A stretch of DNA of 35,447 nucleotides from Klebsiella pneumoniae (GTDB lineage: Bacteria > Pseudomonadota > Gammaproteobacteria > Ga0077536), in the NCBI GenBank assembly GCA_945876945.1, contig CAMCQE010000025.1:1-35447 (forward strand). Direction: 5' to 3'. The translations under genes were made by a program, and so were the position numbers. Below, piece by piece: positions 8,850-16,890 of the stretch. Positions within the stretch are counted from its first letter, which is position 1. Each line of letters starts with the position of its first letter. The notes under the pieces were generated by a model that saw only the letters and a list, made by a program, of their open reading frames with translations, had not been told where the DNA came from and made no database searches.

Positions 8850-10502
8850 TTATTCGATGAACTGCAGCGCCGCGAGTCGCGCATAAAGCCCGTTGTTCGC
8901 CAACAGCTCGGCGTGCGTGCCCAACTCAATGAGGCGGCCGTGTTCCAGCACCGCAATGCGGTCGGCGTTCTGCACGGTGGCGAGTCGATGGGCAATGATG
9001 AGCGTGGTGTGCTGCTCCATCAGTTCGCTCAAAGCCCGCTGCACGAGGCGCTCGGATTCCGCATCGAGCGCGCTGGTGGCCTCGTCCAGCAACAGCAGCG
9101 GACGGTCGGCGAGCACCGCGCGGGCAATCGCCAAACGCTGACGCTGCCCGCCTGAGAGCTGCACGCCGCGCTCGCCCAAGGGGGTATGAATCCCCTGCGG
9201 CAGGCGCTCGATGAACTCCCAGGCGTAGGCCGCATGGCAGGCGGCTTCGACTTCGGCGTCAGAGGCTGTAGGTCGGCCGTAGCGCACGTTCTCGGCCACC
9301 GAGGTGGCGAAGATCACCGGGTCCTGCGAGACCATGGCAATCGCGCCCCGGAGCGCCGAGGGCTCGAGTTCACGCGTCGGCACCCCATCAAAGCGGATGA
9401 CGCCGGATTGCGGGTCGTAGTAGCGCAACAGCAGCTGGAACAGGGTGGTCTTGCCCGCGCCCGAAGGCCCAACCAGCGCAAGCTTCTCGCCGGCCGCCAC
9501 GCTGAGCGTCAGCTCATCGAGCGCCAGCGCGTCGGGGCGCGTGGGATAGCGAAAGCTCACATTCTCGAAGCTGAGCGCGCCTCTGGACGGCAGCGCCAAA
9601 GGCTTGGGATTTTCCGGCGCCACGATTTGCGGCTCGGTGGCGAGCAGTTCGAGCAGACGCTCCGCCGCGCCTGCGGCCCGCTGCAACTCACCCATCACTT
9701 CGGCGATCGCGCCAACTGCGCCCGCGACCAGCACGGCATAGAACACGAAGGCCGAAAGATTGCCGGGCGAAAGCCTGCCGGCAACGACGTCATTCCCGCC
9801 CACCCACAAAATGACGCCGATGGCGCCGAAGGCCAGCAGGATCACGGCGGAGATCATGGCCGCGCGCACCAGGATGCGCTGCTTGGCGGTGTCGAACTGG
9901 CCCTCGACCCGCGCGCCGAAACTCGCGCGGTCCACGGGCTCGTGCACATAGGCCTGCACGGTGCGAATTTCATGCAAGGTTTCGTCGATGTAGGCCGCGA
10001 CCTCGGCCAGTCGATCCTGACTCGCGCGCGACAGTCGGCGCACGTGGCGGCCGGCGATGATGATGGGCAAAAACACCACCGGCACGCCGATGAGCACCAG
10101 CGCGGTGAGCTTTATGGAGGTATGAGCGAGTAGCCCAAAGGCGCCCAGCATCAGCAAGAAATTGCGGAGCGCGAACGAGGCCGAGGAGCCCACCACGGTT
10201 TCAATCACGCTGGTGTCGTTGGTGAGGCGGGAGATCACTTCGCCGGTGCGCGTGACTTCAAAAAACGCGGGCGAGAGTTTGAGAATGTGCTCAAACACCG
10301 CGCGGCGCAGATCGGCCGTTACCCGCTCACCGAGCCAGGTCACGAGGTAGTAGCGGCCAAAAGTGGCGCACGACATCACCACAATCACCACCAGCAAGCC
10401 CACCAAAGCCTCGTTCAACATGCCGGGATTGCCCGCGGCGATGCCACGGTCGATCACCAGCTTCAAACCCTGCCCGATGGCGAGCACGCTGCCCGCCGCC
10501 AC
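8850..10502 (-). CDS. ABC exporter, fused membrane and ATPase domains (start uncertain, probably further upstream)
   Basis: A half-size MsbA/BmrA-type exporter that would work as a homodimer in the inner membrane. In the 550-residue version starting at GTG 10502, the membrane domain fills residues 1-280. The ATPase has Walker A GPSGAGKTT (345-353), Q-loop VSQDP, signature LSGGQRQRL (449-457), Walker B LLLLDEATSALD (469-480) and the switch His in IAHRLATV. The GTG lies inside the first membrane helix: the same frame continues upstream to 10637 and encodes a convincing N-terminus (RDLRKLSLLWRFVRPHRAR, then a hydrophobic run). That extension has no ATG, GTG or TTG; see the separate entry. Substrate unknown; lipids or hydrophobic compounds are common for this group. 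Confidence 0.9.
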   Translation of the reverse strand: MAAGSVLAIGQGLKLVIDRGIAAGNPGMLNEALVGLLVVIVVMSCATFGRYYLVTWLGERVTADLRRAVFEHILKLSPAFFEVTRTGEVISRLTNDTSVIETVVGSSASFALRNFLLMLGAFGLLAHTSIKLTALVLIGVPVVFLPIIIAGRHVRRLSRASQDRLAEVAAYIDETLHEIRTVQAYVHEPVDRASFGARVEGQFDTAKQRILVRAAMISAVILLAFGAIGVILWVGGNDVVAGRLSPGNLSAFVFYAVLVAGAVGAIAEVMGELQRAAGAAERLLELLATEPQIVAPENPKPLALPSRGALSFENVSFRYPTRPDALALDELTLSVAAGEKLALVGPSGAGKTTLFQLLLRYYDPQSGVIRFDGVPTRELEPSALRGAIAMVSQDPVIFATSVAENVRYGRPTASDAEVEAACHAAYAWEFIERLPQGIHTPLGERGVQLSGGQRQRLAIARAVLADRPLLLLDEATSALDAESERLVQRALSELMEQHTTLIIAHRLATVQNADRIAVLEHGRLIELGTHAELLANNGLYARLAALQFIE

Positions 10503-10638
10503 TATCAGCGCGACGGCAGCCGCGAGAATGCGCGCTCGATGCGGACGGACAAAACGCCAGAGCAGCGAGAGCTTGCGTAAATCGCGAGAGGCGGGACGTT
10601 GCGAAGTGGGAGCTTTGCGGGCGACGGGAAATTCCTTT
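10503..10638 (-). other. In-frame N-terminal extension of the ABC exporter, with ribosome site but no standard start codon
   Basis: On the minus strand the exporter frame is open from 10637. A good Shine-Dalgarno sequence, GAAAGGA, is followed after seven bases by an in-frame GTC (10625-10623) exactly where a start codon is expected. Translation from there would give VARKAPTSQRPASRDLRK and then the basic, aromatic-rich lead into the first membrane helix, as in related exporters. Either GTC replaces GTG through mutation or sequencing error, or a rarer start (for example CTG at 10565) is used, or the protein is damaged at its start. Confidence 0.55.
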
Positions 10639-10814
10639 CAGAGCGGGCGGCGAGCGGATAAGGCCGAATGATACCCGGCGCTTCTTTGCCCCGGAGGCCT
10701 TCTATATCATCCGGCGAGTCGCCTGCGGCGGCCGGCCCAGATTTCCCAGTTGCCGGGCGCCCTTTTCCCATACCAAAAAGCCATCGGCCGTCAGGCCATC
10801 AGAGGAGGAGAGTC

Positions 10815-11717
10815 ATGAGTATTCGTACGCCCCAGGACCTGCGGGATGCCTATCAGAAGTTCAACGAGAAAGTGTTGAGCAACCCCAGCGCAACGCTGGC
10901 CGACATGCGCAAAGACGCCGAAGTCTTCGCCGAGATGACCACCGAACCTGCCGATGTCGCGACCGAATCCGTCAACGCCAACGGCGTGCCCGCGCTCATG
11001 CTGACCCCGGCCGGCTGCGCCACCGATCGCGTGCTCCAGTACACCCACGGCGGCGGCTATGTGTTCTGCTCCGCCGCGACCCATCGCCGGATGGCGGGCC
11101 ATATCGCCAAGGCCATCGGCTGCCGCGCGCTGGTCGTCGACTATCGCCTGGCCCCGGAACATGCCCATCCGGCGCCCGTGAATGACGCGCTTGCGAGCTA
11201 CCGCTGGCTGCTCGATCAGGGCATCAAGCCCGGTCATATCGCGCTGTCCGGTGACTCGGCCGGCGGCGGTCTGGTGATTGCCACCCTGCTGAAAGCGCGC
11301 GACGAAGGCCTGCCGCAGCCGGCCGGCGCGGTGCCCATTTCGCCCTGGGCCGACATGAGCGCTACCGGCGGCACCATGCAGACTCGCGCGGCGGTCGACA
11401 AATGCGTCTCCGAAGCCGGCATCAAGCAAATTGCGCAATTGTTTCTGGGCGGCCAGGCTGCCGACGCCTATGCCTCGCCGCTCGGCGCGGACCTCAAAGG
11501 CATCGCGCCGCTGTACATCCAGGTGGGCGACGAAGAAGTGCTACTCGACGACTCGATCCGCATTGCGCATCGCGCGCTGGATGCCGGCGTTGAAGTGAAG
11601 CTCGAGATTTACCCGGAAATGCAGCACATCTTCCAAATCTGCGCGGGCAATCTGCCGCAAGCCGATTTGGCGATCAGCCGCATGGCGGCATGGCTGAAGC
11701 CCCGTCTGGGACTCTAA
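10815..11717 (+). CDS. HSL-family alpha/beta hydrolase (epsilon-lactone hydrolase/esterase-like)
   Basis: A 300-residue soluble serine hydrolase of the hormone-sensitive-lipase family. It shows the oxyanion motif HGGGY (78-82), DYRLAPEHAHPAP (109-121, the conserved YRLAPEHxxPA block), nucleophile Ser148 in GDSAGGG, an acid in GDEEVLLDD (238-246) and His271 in MQHIFQ. The nearest characterised type by pattern is the monoterpene epsilon-lactone hydrolase (MlhB) group, which opens lactones made by Baeyer-Villiger enzymes. The BVMO at 5267 makes that role attractive here, but it is an inference. The frame opens at 10668; ATG 10815 is chosen because of the perfect AGGAGGAG just upstream. It is divergent from the ABC exporter. 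Confidence 0.88.
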   Translation: MSIRTPQDLRDAYQKFNEKVLSNPSATLADMRKDAEVFAEMTTEPADVATESVNANGVPALMLTPAGCATDRVLQYTHGGGYVFCSAATHRRMAGHIAKAIGCRALVVDYRLAPEHAHPAPVNDALASYRWLLDQGIKPGHIALSGDSAGGGLVIATLLKARDEGLPQPAGAVPISPWADMSATGGTMQTRAAVDKCVSEAGIKQIAQLFLGGQAADAYASPLGADLKGIAPLYIQVGDEEVLLDDSIRIAHRALDAGVEVKLEIYPEMQHIFQICAGNLPQADLAISRMAAWLKPRLGL

Positions 11718-11731
11718 GTTTTGACCTCAAG

Positions 11732-11757
11732 CACGGGCGGTGCCTGCATCGCCCGTG
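11732..11757. terminator. Hairpin between convergent genes
   Basis: CACGGGCG (11732-11739) pairs perfectly with CGCCCGTG (11750-11757) across a 10-base loop, between the hydrolase stop (11717) and the kinase stop (11764). No clear T run follows on either strand, so it may be a weak bidirectional terminator or an RNA-end stabiliser. Confidence 0.4.
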
Positions 11758-11763
11758 GCTGCC

Positions 11764-13566
11764 TCAGGCGGTCAGCGGGTCCGTTTCCGCGACATATCGC
11801 TTGAGCGCTAAGGCAAGCTGTTCGCGGGAAACCGGCTTCGGCAGGTAGTCGTCCATCCCCGCCGCCAGACAGTTTTCGCGGTCGCCGAGAATGGCGTTCG
11901 CGGTCAGCGCCACCACCGGCAGTCGGGCGCTGCCCCTGAGCGCTTCGTCGAGGCGCCAGCGCCGCGTGGCCTCAAAGCCATCCATCTCAGGCATCTGGCA
12001 GTCCATGAAGACGAGATCGAAGGGCTCGTCGGCCATGGCCCTCAAACTTTCCTGACCGGAGTTCGCCACCCGCACCTTGCAGCCGAGGGACATCAGCATT
12101 TCGGAGGCCACCAGCTGGTTCACCGGATTGTCCTCCACCAGCAATACCCGGGGCGTATCGGTGCGACGAACCGGGGGCGTTGGAGGGATGGCCGCAGGCA
12201 TGGCCGTTGCGTCCACCACGGTCACGGGGATGTCCACTACAAAGACCGAGCCCTGACCCGGCGTACTTTCAAGCTTGAGCTGCCCGCCCATGAGGCTTAC
12301 GAGTTCGGCGGTAATGGTGAGCCCAAGGCCGGTCCCGCCCTGCGCTTTGACGTGCCCCAAATCGATCTGGGTAAAAGGCTGGAAGATCGCGATCTGCTGT
12401 TCGGGGCTGAGGCCCGCGCCAGTATCGGCCACCGCCACTGACAGCCGATGGCGACCGTCAGTCGCCGCACTGTCCACCTGCACACGCACGTCTCCCGCCT
12501 GGGTAAATTTGAGCGCATTGCCGAGCAGATTCACCAACACCTGACGCAGCCGAACCGGATCGGCCATGACATATTCCGGCACGACGGGCGCGATCTGCAG
12601 GCTGAGCGTGAGCTGTTTGCCGTGGGCCACCGGGACAAACATGTCCAGGATCTCGTTCAGTAGCGTCCGCACGCAGAAGCTCTCGGGCCGCAAGCTAAGG
12701 CCGCCGGCTTCAATCCGGCTGAGGTCGAGCACGTCGTTGATGACGCCCAGCAGGGACAGCGCGGATTTACGAATGGTGCCGGCATAGGCCACCGTGCGCG
12801 GGCTATCGGTAATGTCCTGTAACAGTTCGCTGATCCCCACCACCGCGTTCAGCGGGGTGCGAATTTCATGGCTCATATTGGCGAGAAAACTCGACTTGGC
12901 GCGGCTGGCGCTTTCCGCGGCGTCGCGGGCTTTGACCAGCGACCCGGTCAGCGCCTCAAGTCGTAGCCGCTGGGCGATGTTCTCGCGCAGGTTCGCGTTG
13001 TTGATTGCGCTCATGCGCAGCAGGAAGCCGGAGAAAATCAGCCCGACCAGGCTAGTCAGCGCGGCATGATGTTCGAAGCTCAGCATGGCGTTGAGTGCAA
13101 AAGGTAAGACCGAGCAAGCGACGTAGGCGAGATAAGCCGGGAAAAAACTGCCCAAGCTGGAAATTGCACCGGTGGGCATACCGGCCAGCAGCAAGGCCAG
13201 CAGGAACATGATGTCTGGTTGGTCCATGGGCAGGAACAAAATCCCCGCGACGCCCCAGCTCAAACCTGAGGTGGCGCCAATCAGGATGCACAGCAGCGGC
13301 GATCGCCCGGACGGCCTGAGCGGCCCTGTTTTGCGGGCGGCGAACGCCAGCCCCGCCCTGATCGCACAGATAAGCATCGAAGAGGCTACCCAGAGCGCCA
13401 CCTGCCACTTGGGGAAGTAAGGGAAAATCAAACTGGCGTAAATGAGACAGACGACGGCCGAGGCCAATCCCCCCGGTGCGCCCATACGCAACACCATGGT
13501 GACCTGCTCGGTGGTGACCCGGTCCTTCAGATCCTGCGGCGATCCTTCGATTTGCGACTCCGTCAC
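11764..13566 (-). CDS. Membrane-bound hybrid sensor histidine kinase
   Basis: The 600-residue protein has about six hydrophobic segments (residues 30-185) serving as the sensor region, a short coiled linker, a HisKA domain with phospho-His233 in MSHEIRTPLN, and an HATPase domain with VNLLGNALKF, VADTGAGL and GGTGLGLTI. A C-terminal receiver domain begins RVLLVEDNPVNQ with acceptor Asp in FMDCQMPEMDG and Lys in LPKPVS. No separate periplasmic sensing domain or HPt is seen, so phosphate probably passes to an HPt protein elsewhere. It starts at GTG 13566 with GGAGGAGGAA upstream. Its start is 32 bp behind rlmJ on the same strand, so the two may be cotranscribed. The signal and output are unknown. 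Confidence 0.92.
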   Translation of the reverse strand: MTESQIEGSPQDLKDRVTTEQVTMVLRMGAPGGLASAVVCLIYASLIFPYFPKWQVALWVASSMLICAIRAGLAFAARKTGPLRPSGRSPLLCILIGATSGLSWGVAGILFLPMDQPDIMFLLALLLAGMPTGAISSLGSFFPAYLAYVACSVLPFALNAMLSFEHHAALTSLVGLIFSGFLLRMSAINNANLRENIAQRLRLEALTGSLVKARDAAESASRAKSSFLANMSHEIRTPLNAVVGISELLQDITDSPRTVAYAGTIRKSALSLLGVINDVLDLSRIEAGGLSLRPESFCVRTLLNEILDMFVPVAHGKQLTLSLQIAPVVPEYVMADPVRLRQVLVNLLGNALKFTQAGDVRVQVDSAATDGRHRLSVAVADTGAGLSPEQQIAIFQPFTQIDLGHVKAQGGTGLGLTITAELVSLMGGQLKLESTPGQGSVFVVDIPVTVVDATAMPAAIPPTPPVRRTDTPRVLLVEDNPVNQLVASEMLMSLGCKVRVANSGQESLRAMADEPFDLVFMDCQMPEMDGFEATRRWRLDEALRGSARLPVVALTANAILGDRENCLAAGMDDYLPKPVSREQLALALKRYVAETDPLTA

Positions 13567-13598
13567 CTATTCCTCCTCCAAGGGGCTTGGGCAGGACG

Positions 13599-14429
13599 CT
13601 ACTCCGGCACGGTCCACCGCACCCGGCAGTGACTGGCAGCGCCCTCGCCCAGCACCTTCGATAAAGCGACCAGGGCCGCATCCAACTTGAAGGGCGGATT
13701 GATGATGAGCATGCCTGAGCCTAGAAGGTTGGCCGCGGCGTCGTCGATGAAGGGCAGGTATTCGATACAGAGCTGGCGCGGGATGCCGGTGCTGGCCAGA
13801 CGTTCGACAAAACGTTGCGCGGCCAGCTTGGAGAGCACGGGGTACCACAGCAGAAACACCCCGGTGGACCAGCGTCGATGCGCATCGGCAATCATCTCGA
13901 CCACTTTGGCGTAGTCGCTTTTAAGTTCATAAGGCGGATCGACGAGCACCACCCCGCGCCGCTCCTGTGGCGGCACATAGGCTTTCAGGCGCGCAAACGC
14001 ATCGACCTGCTCAATGCGCACGCCGGCGCTGCCGCCAAAACCTTCCACCAGCGTCTGGTGGTCAGCGGGATGCAGCTCAAAAAGCACCATGCGGTCTTCG
14101 GGGCGCAGCAGATGCCGCGCAATCGCCGGCGAGCCCGGATAACGGCGCAACTCGCCGTCGGGATTTTCGGCGCGGAGGATGTCCATCAGCGGCGCCAGCG
14201 CGGGGCTGGTGGCCGGCGCCTCCCACCAACGCGCGATGCCGGCGACGTATTCCGCGGTGCGCTGCGCGCGCGGATCGTCCAGCGGATAAAGCCCGGCGCC
14301 GGCATGGGTGTCGACATAGACGAAGGGCTTTTCCTTACGCAGCAAGGCCTGCAGGGTCAGCGTGAGCACGGCGTGCTTGAGCACATCGGCGTGATTGCCG
14401 GCATGAAAGATATGGCGATAACCGAGCAC
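13599..14429 (-). CDS. rlmJ: 23S rRNA (adenine(2030)-N6)-methyltransferase RlmJ
   Basis: A 276-residue SAM-dependent methyltransferase that modifies adenine 2030 of 23S rRNA. The family opening MLGYRHIFHAGNHADVLKH is perfectly recognisable, followed by YVDTHAGAGLY (38-48, SAM-binding region) and the catalytic DPPYE at 164-168, the same position as in E. coli RlmJ. Length matches the usual 280. It is mainly a gammaproteobacterial protein, which supports the taxonomic inference. It is divergent from the luciferase-like gene at 14568 and upstream of the hybrid kinase. Confidence 0.95.
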   Translation of the reverse strand: MLGYRHIFHAGNHADVLKHAVLTLTLQALLRKEKPFVYVDTHAGAGLYPLDDPRAQRTAEYVAGIARWWEAPATSPALAPLMDILRAENPDGELRRYPGSPAIARHLLRPEDRMVLFELHPADHQTLVEGFGGSAGVRIEQVDAFARLKAYVPPQERRGVVLVDPPYELKSDYAKVVEMIADAHRRWSTGVFLLWYPVLSKLAAQRFVERLASTGIPRQLCIEYLPFIDDAAANLLGSGMLIINPPFKLDAALVALSKVLGEGAASHCRVRWTVPE

Positions 14430-14567
14430 TGGAGGGGATGGCTACTTTCTGGGCGATGGGGTTGCGACGCGATTGTGGTCGGCTGGCTTGCCCTTGACGA
14501 AGGTCGAGTGTAACGTCCTGAGCGCTCTAACAATACCAACTGCCCAATTCACTTGAGGGAGATACAG

Positions 14568-15608
14568 ATGAGTCTTCGCTTCGGCGTCCTCTGGCCGTTC
14601 CGCAACCCCGAATTTGCCCGCGTGCCGTGGGAACAGCTCTACCGCACGCACCTTGACCTCATCGCCGATTCCGAAGCCATGGGCTTCGACGACGCCTGGC
14701 TGACGGAACATCACTTTGTGGATGACGGCTATTCGCCCTCGCTGCTGCCCATCGCCGGCGCCGTCGCCGCCCGCACCACCCGCATCCGCATCGGCACCTT
14801 CCTCGTGCTGCTGCCGCTGCACAACCCGGTTCGTCTGGCCGAAGACACCGCGACCGTCGACCTCATCTCTAACGGTCGCTTCGAGCTTGGCGTGGGCCTC
14901 GGCTACCGCCCGGCTGAATTCGACGATCAGGGCATTCCCGCTGCCACACGCGGCGCGCGCATGACCGAAAGCGCCGAAATCGTGCAGCGCCTGCTGTCCG
15001 GCGAGTCGGTCACGATCGACGGCAAGTTCACCAAGCTGAAGAACATCCAGATCGTGCCGCCGGCGCTGCAGCGTCCGCATCCGCCGATGTGGATGGGCGC
15101 GATCGCGCCGAAGGCCATTGAGCGCGCCGCGCGCATGGGCTTCCACTTCCAGGCCGTGGGCCCGAGCGCGATGGACAAGATCTACGACGAGAACCTGCGC
15201 AAATTCGGCCGCGACCCGCGCAACTTCAACATCGCGCAGCTGCGTGCGGTGTACGTGGCGCCCAGCCGCGAGCAGGCCTGGGAACTGGCGGCGAAGCCGC
15301 TGCACTTCATGGCCACCCAGTATGCGAAATGGTTCGCCGAAGCGGGCGACCAGCCGGGCGATGAAAAGGCCGGCGAGGGCATTCCGAGCGTGGACGAAAT
15401 GATCAGCAAGCAAGCCTTCAGCTTCTTCGGCGAGGACGCCATCGTGGGCACGCCGAAGGACGCCGCTGAAATGATCGACGCCTACACCAAGGCCGGTCGC
15501 CTCACCCATATGGTGTGTGCCACCGCCCTGCCCGGCCTCGCGCCTCACCATATTCGCGCCAGCATGAGTCTGTTTGCGAAGGAAGTGATGCCGAAGTTCC
15601 AGGGCTAA
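14568..15608 (+). CDS. Luciferase-like (LLM class) flavin-dependent monooxygenase
   Basis: A 346-residue TIM-barrel flavoenzyme of the bacterial luciferase-like monooxygenase family. Recognisable blocks are the first strand MSLRFGVLWPF, AMGFDDAWLTEHHF (about 41-54, the classic luciferase-type EHH), RIRIGTFLVLLPLHNPVRLAED, GRFELGVGLGYRPAEFD, and PPMWMGAIAPKAIERAARMG. It would use reduced FMN from an unlinked reductase to oxidise a small hydrophobic substrate. The frame opens at TTG 14553, but ATG 14568 has GAGGGAGA seven bases upstream. It is a single-gene unit: divergent from rlmJ and closed by a strong terminator. Substrate unknown. Confidence 0.9.
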   Translation: MSLRFGVLWPFRNPEFARVPWEQLYRTHLDLIADSEAMGFDDAWLTEHHFVDDGYSPSLLPIAGAVAARTTRIRIGTFLVLLPLHNPVRLAEDTATVDLISNGRFELGVGLGYRPAEFDDQGIPAATRGARMTESAEIVQRLLSGESVTIDGKFTKLKNIQIVPPALQRPHPPMWMGAIAPKAIERAARMGFHFQAVGPSAMDKIYDENLRKFGRDPRNFNIAQLRAVYVAPSREQAWELAAKPLHFMATQYAKWFAEAGDQPGDEKAGEGIPSVDEMISKQAFSFFGEDAIVGTPKDAAEMIDAYTKAGRLTHMVCATALPGLAPHHIRASMSLFAKEVMPKFQG

Positions 15609-15643
15609 AGCACGACAACAAAGACCTTCCTAGTGAGACTGAC

Positions 15644-15678
15644 AACGAGGTACCTGTAACGGGTACCTCGTTTTTTTT
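15644..15678 (+). terminator. Rho-independent terminator after the luciferase-like gene
   Basis: AACGAGGTACC (15644-15654) pairs with GGTACCTCGTT (15662-15672) across a 7-base loop, and the run of eight T (15671-15678) overlaps the base of the stem. It lies 36 bp past the stop codon at 15608. This is the clearest terminator in the window. Confidence 0.93.
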
Positions 15679-15759
15679 GCCTCGAAAAAAGTCACAGACC
15701 TTGAATATGTCGGGCTCGCCCACCATATCGGCTGGTATGCCTCAGCCGATGGACGCGCT

Positions 15760-16194
15760 ATGACCGACACCCTGCACCTCGTTTGCCCCCACTGCGATAA
15801 AACCAACCGGCTGCCGGCCGTTAGGCTTGCTGAACGACCCCACTGCGGCGCCTGCCGCCAAGCGCTGTTTGATGGGCATCCGCTGGCGGTCGACAGCGCC
15901 CGTTTTACCCGCCACGTGCAAGCCAACGATATCCCGGTGGTGGTGGATTTCTGGGCGCCCTGGTGCGGCCCCTGTCGGACGATGGCGCCGGCTTTTGAAC
16001 AAGCGGCAGCGGCGCTGGAACCCACGGCGCGGCTCATGAAAATCAACACGGATGACGCGCAGGACATCGCGCAACGCTACGGAATTCGCAGCATTCCCAC
16101 CTTGATTGTGTTCAGGAACGGGCAGGAGGTCGCGCGCCAGAGCGGGGCGCTCCCCGCGAATGCGCTAGAGGCCTGGATTCGGCGCTCGTGCTGA
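15760..16194 (+). CDS. trxC: Thioredoxin 2 (zinc-containing)
   Basis: A 144-residue cytoplasmic disulfide reductase. The N-terminal zinc ribbon has CPHC (C9, C12) and CGAC (C29, C32), which distinguishes TrxC from TrxA. The thioredoxin fold follows with active site WCGPC (C69, C72), preceded by VVDFWAP, and the cis-proline loop SIPT. Length agrees with E. coli TrxC (139). TrxC is normally reduced by thioredoxin reductase and helps in oxidative stress. It stands alone after the terminator at 15678 and converges on the GNAT gene. Confidence 0.95.
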   Translation: MTDTLHLVCPHCDKTNRLPAVRLAERPHCGACRQALFDGHPLAVDSARFTRHVQANDIPVVVDFWAPWCGPCRTMAPAFEQAAAALEPTARLMKINTDDAQDIAQRYGIRSIPTLIVFRNGQEVARQSGALPANALEAWIRRSC

Positions 16195-16222
16195 GGAAAG
16201 CACGAACGCCGGCGCGCGCGGA

Positions 16223-16822
16223 TTAACCGGTAACGCCAAAGGCCCGGCGCTGGGCCAAAAAGATTTCGACGTTACAGGCCATGATCAGCAGGTCGTGATA
16301 TTCGCCATCGCGGTCTTTCACTTCGTCTTTGAGGAGCGCTTCGGGCTGAAAGCCCAGTTCCTGAAAGAGTGCCCGCGCGCCCTGCTGGTCCGGTGTCATG
16401 CGCGCTTCCACTTTCTCGATGCCTAGCGCGAGCGCCATATTGAAGGCTTCCCGCGTGAGCAGTCGGCCGAGCCCGAGACCGCGCGCGCGATGCGCACTGG
16501 CCACCCGCAAATCGGCCACGTGCTGCGACCAATCCAGTTCGGTGAGATGTAAGGAGGAATAGCCGGCGATGCCGTGCGCGTCTTCACACAGGATGGTGTA
16601 CATCGCGCCGCGCCGCACCGCGTCGACCCAACGGTTAATGCCTTCCGGTTTGGTGATATCGCGGCGCATGAAGAGCAGATCATGGGGGGGCAGCTCGAGG
16701 GCAAACGCGCGCAGCGCTTCGCCGTCGTCCACGGTCATAGGACGCAGGGTGAACGGCTTGCCCTGCAGCTTGGTGTGCAAGGGATAGTGTTTCCAGGCCT
16801 CAGCAACACGGGCGTTGGACAT
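16223..16822 (-). CDS. GNAT-family N-acetyltransferase
   Basis: A 199-residue acetyl-CoA-dependent acyltransferase. The core motif A is visible as VADLRVASAHRARGLGLGRLL, containing the pyrophosphate loop RxxGxG/A, followed by a typical downstream strand and helix (GIEKVEARMTPDQQGARALF). The N-terminal part KPFTLRPMTVDDGEALRAF is a normal GNAT start. The frame continues upstream to 16933, but ATG 16822 is chosen because GAGGAG lies nine bases before it and the sequence upstream does not look like protein. It is 68 bp behind phaC on the same strand and may be the last gene of the PHA operon. Substrate unknown. Confidence 0.87.
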   Translation of the reverse strand: MSNARVAEAWKHYPLHTKLQGKPFTLRPMTVDDGEALRAFALELPPHDLLFMRRDITKPEGINRWVDAVRRGAMYTILCEDAHGIAGYSSLHLTELDWSQHVADLRVASAHRARGLGLGRLLTREAFNMALALGIEKVEARMTPDQQGARALFQELGFQPEALLKDEVKDRDGEYHDLLIMACNVEIFLAQRRAFGVTG

Positions 16823-16890
16823 CAGCGGGATTCTCCTCGGGCTCTGAAAATTAAAACTGAAAGGCGCCGGACACGGACTTGTGTTGCGCC

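Noticed and set aside
14442-15551. Minus-strand open frame of 369 codons
   Set aside because: Antisense to the luciferase-like monooxygenase at 14568-15608.
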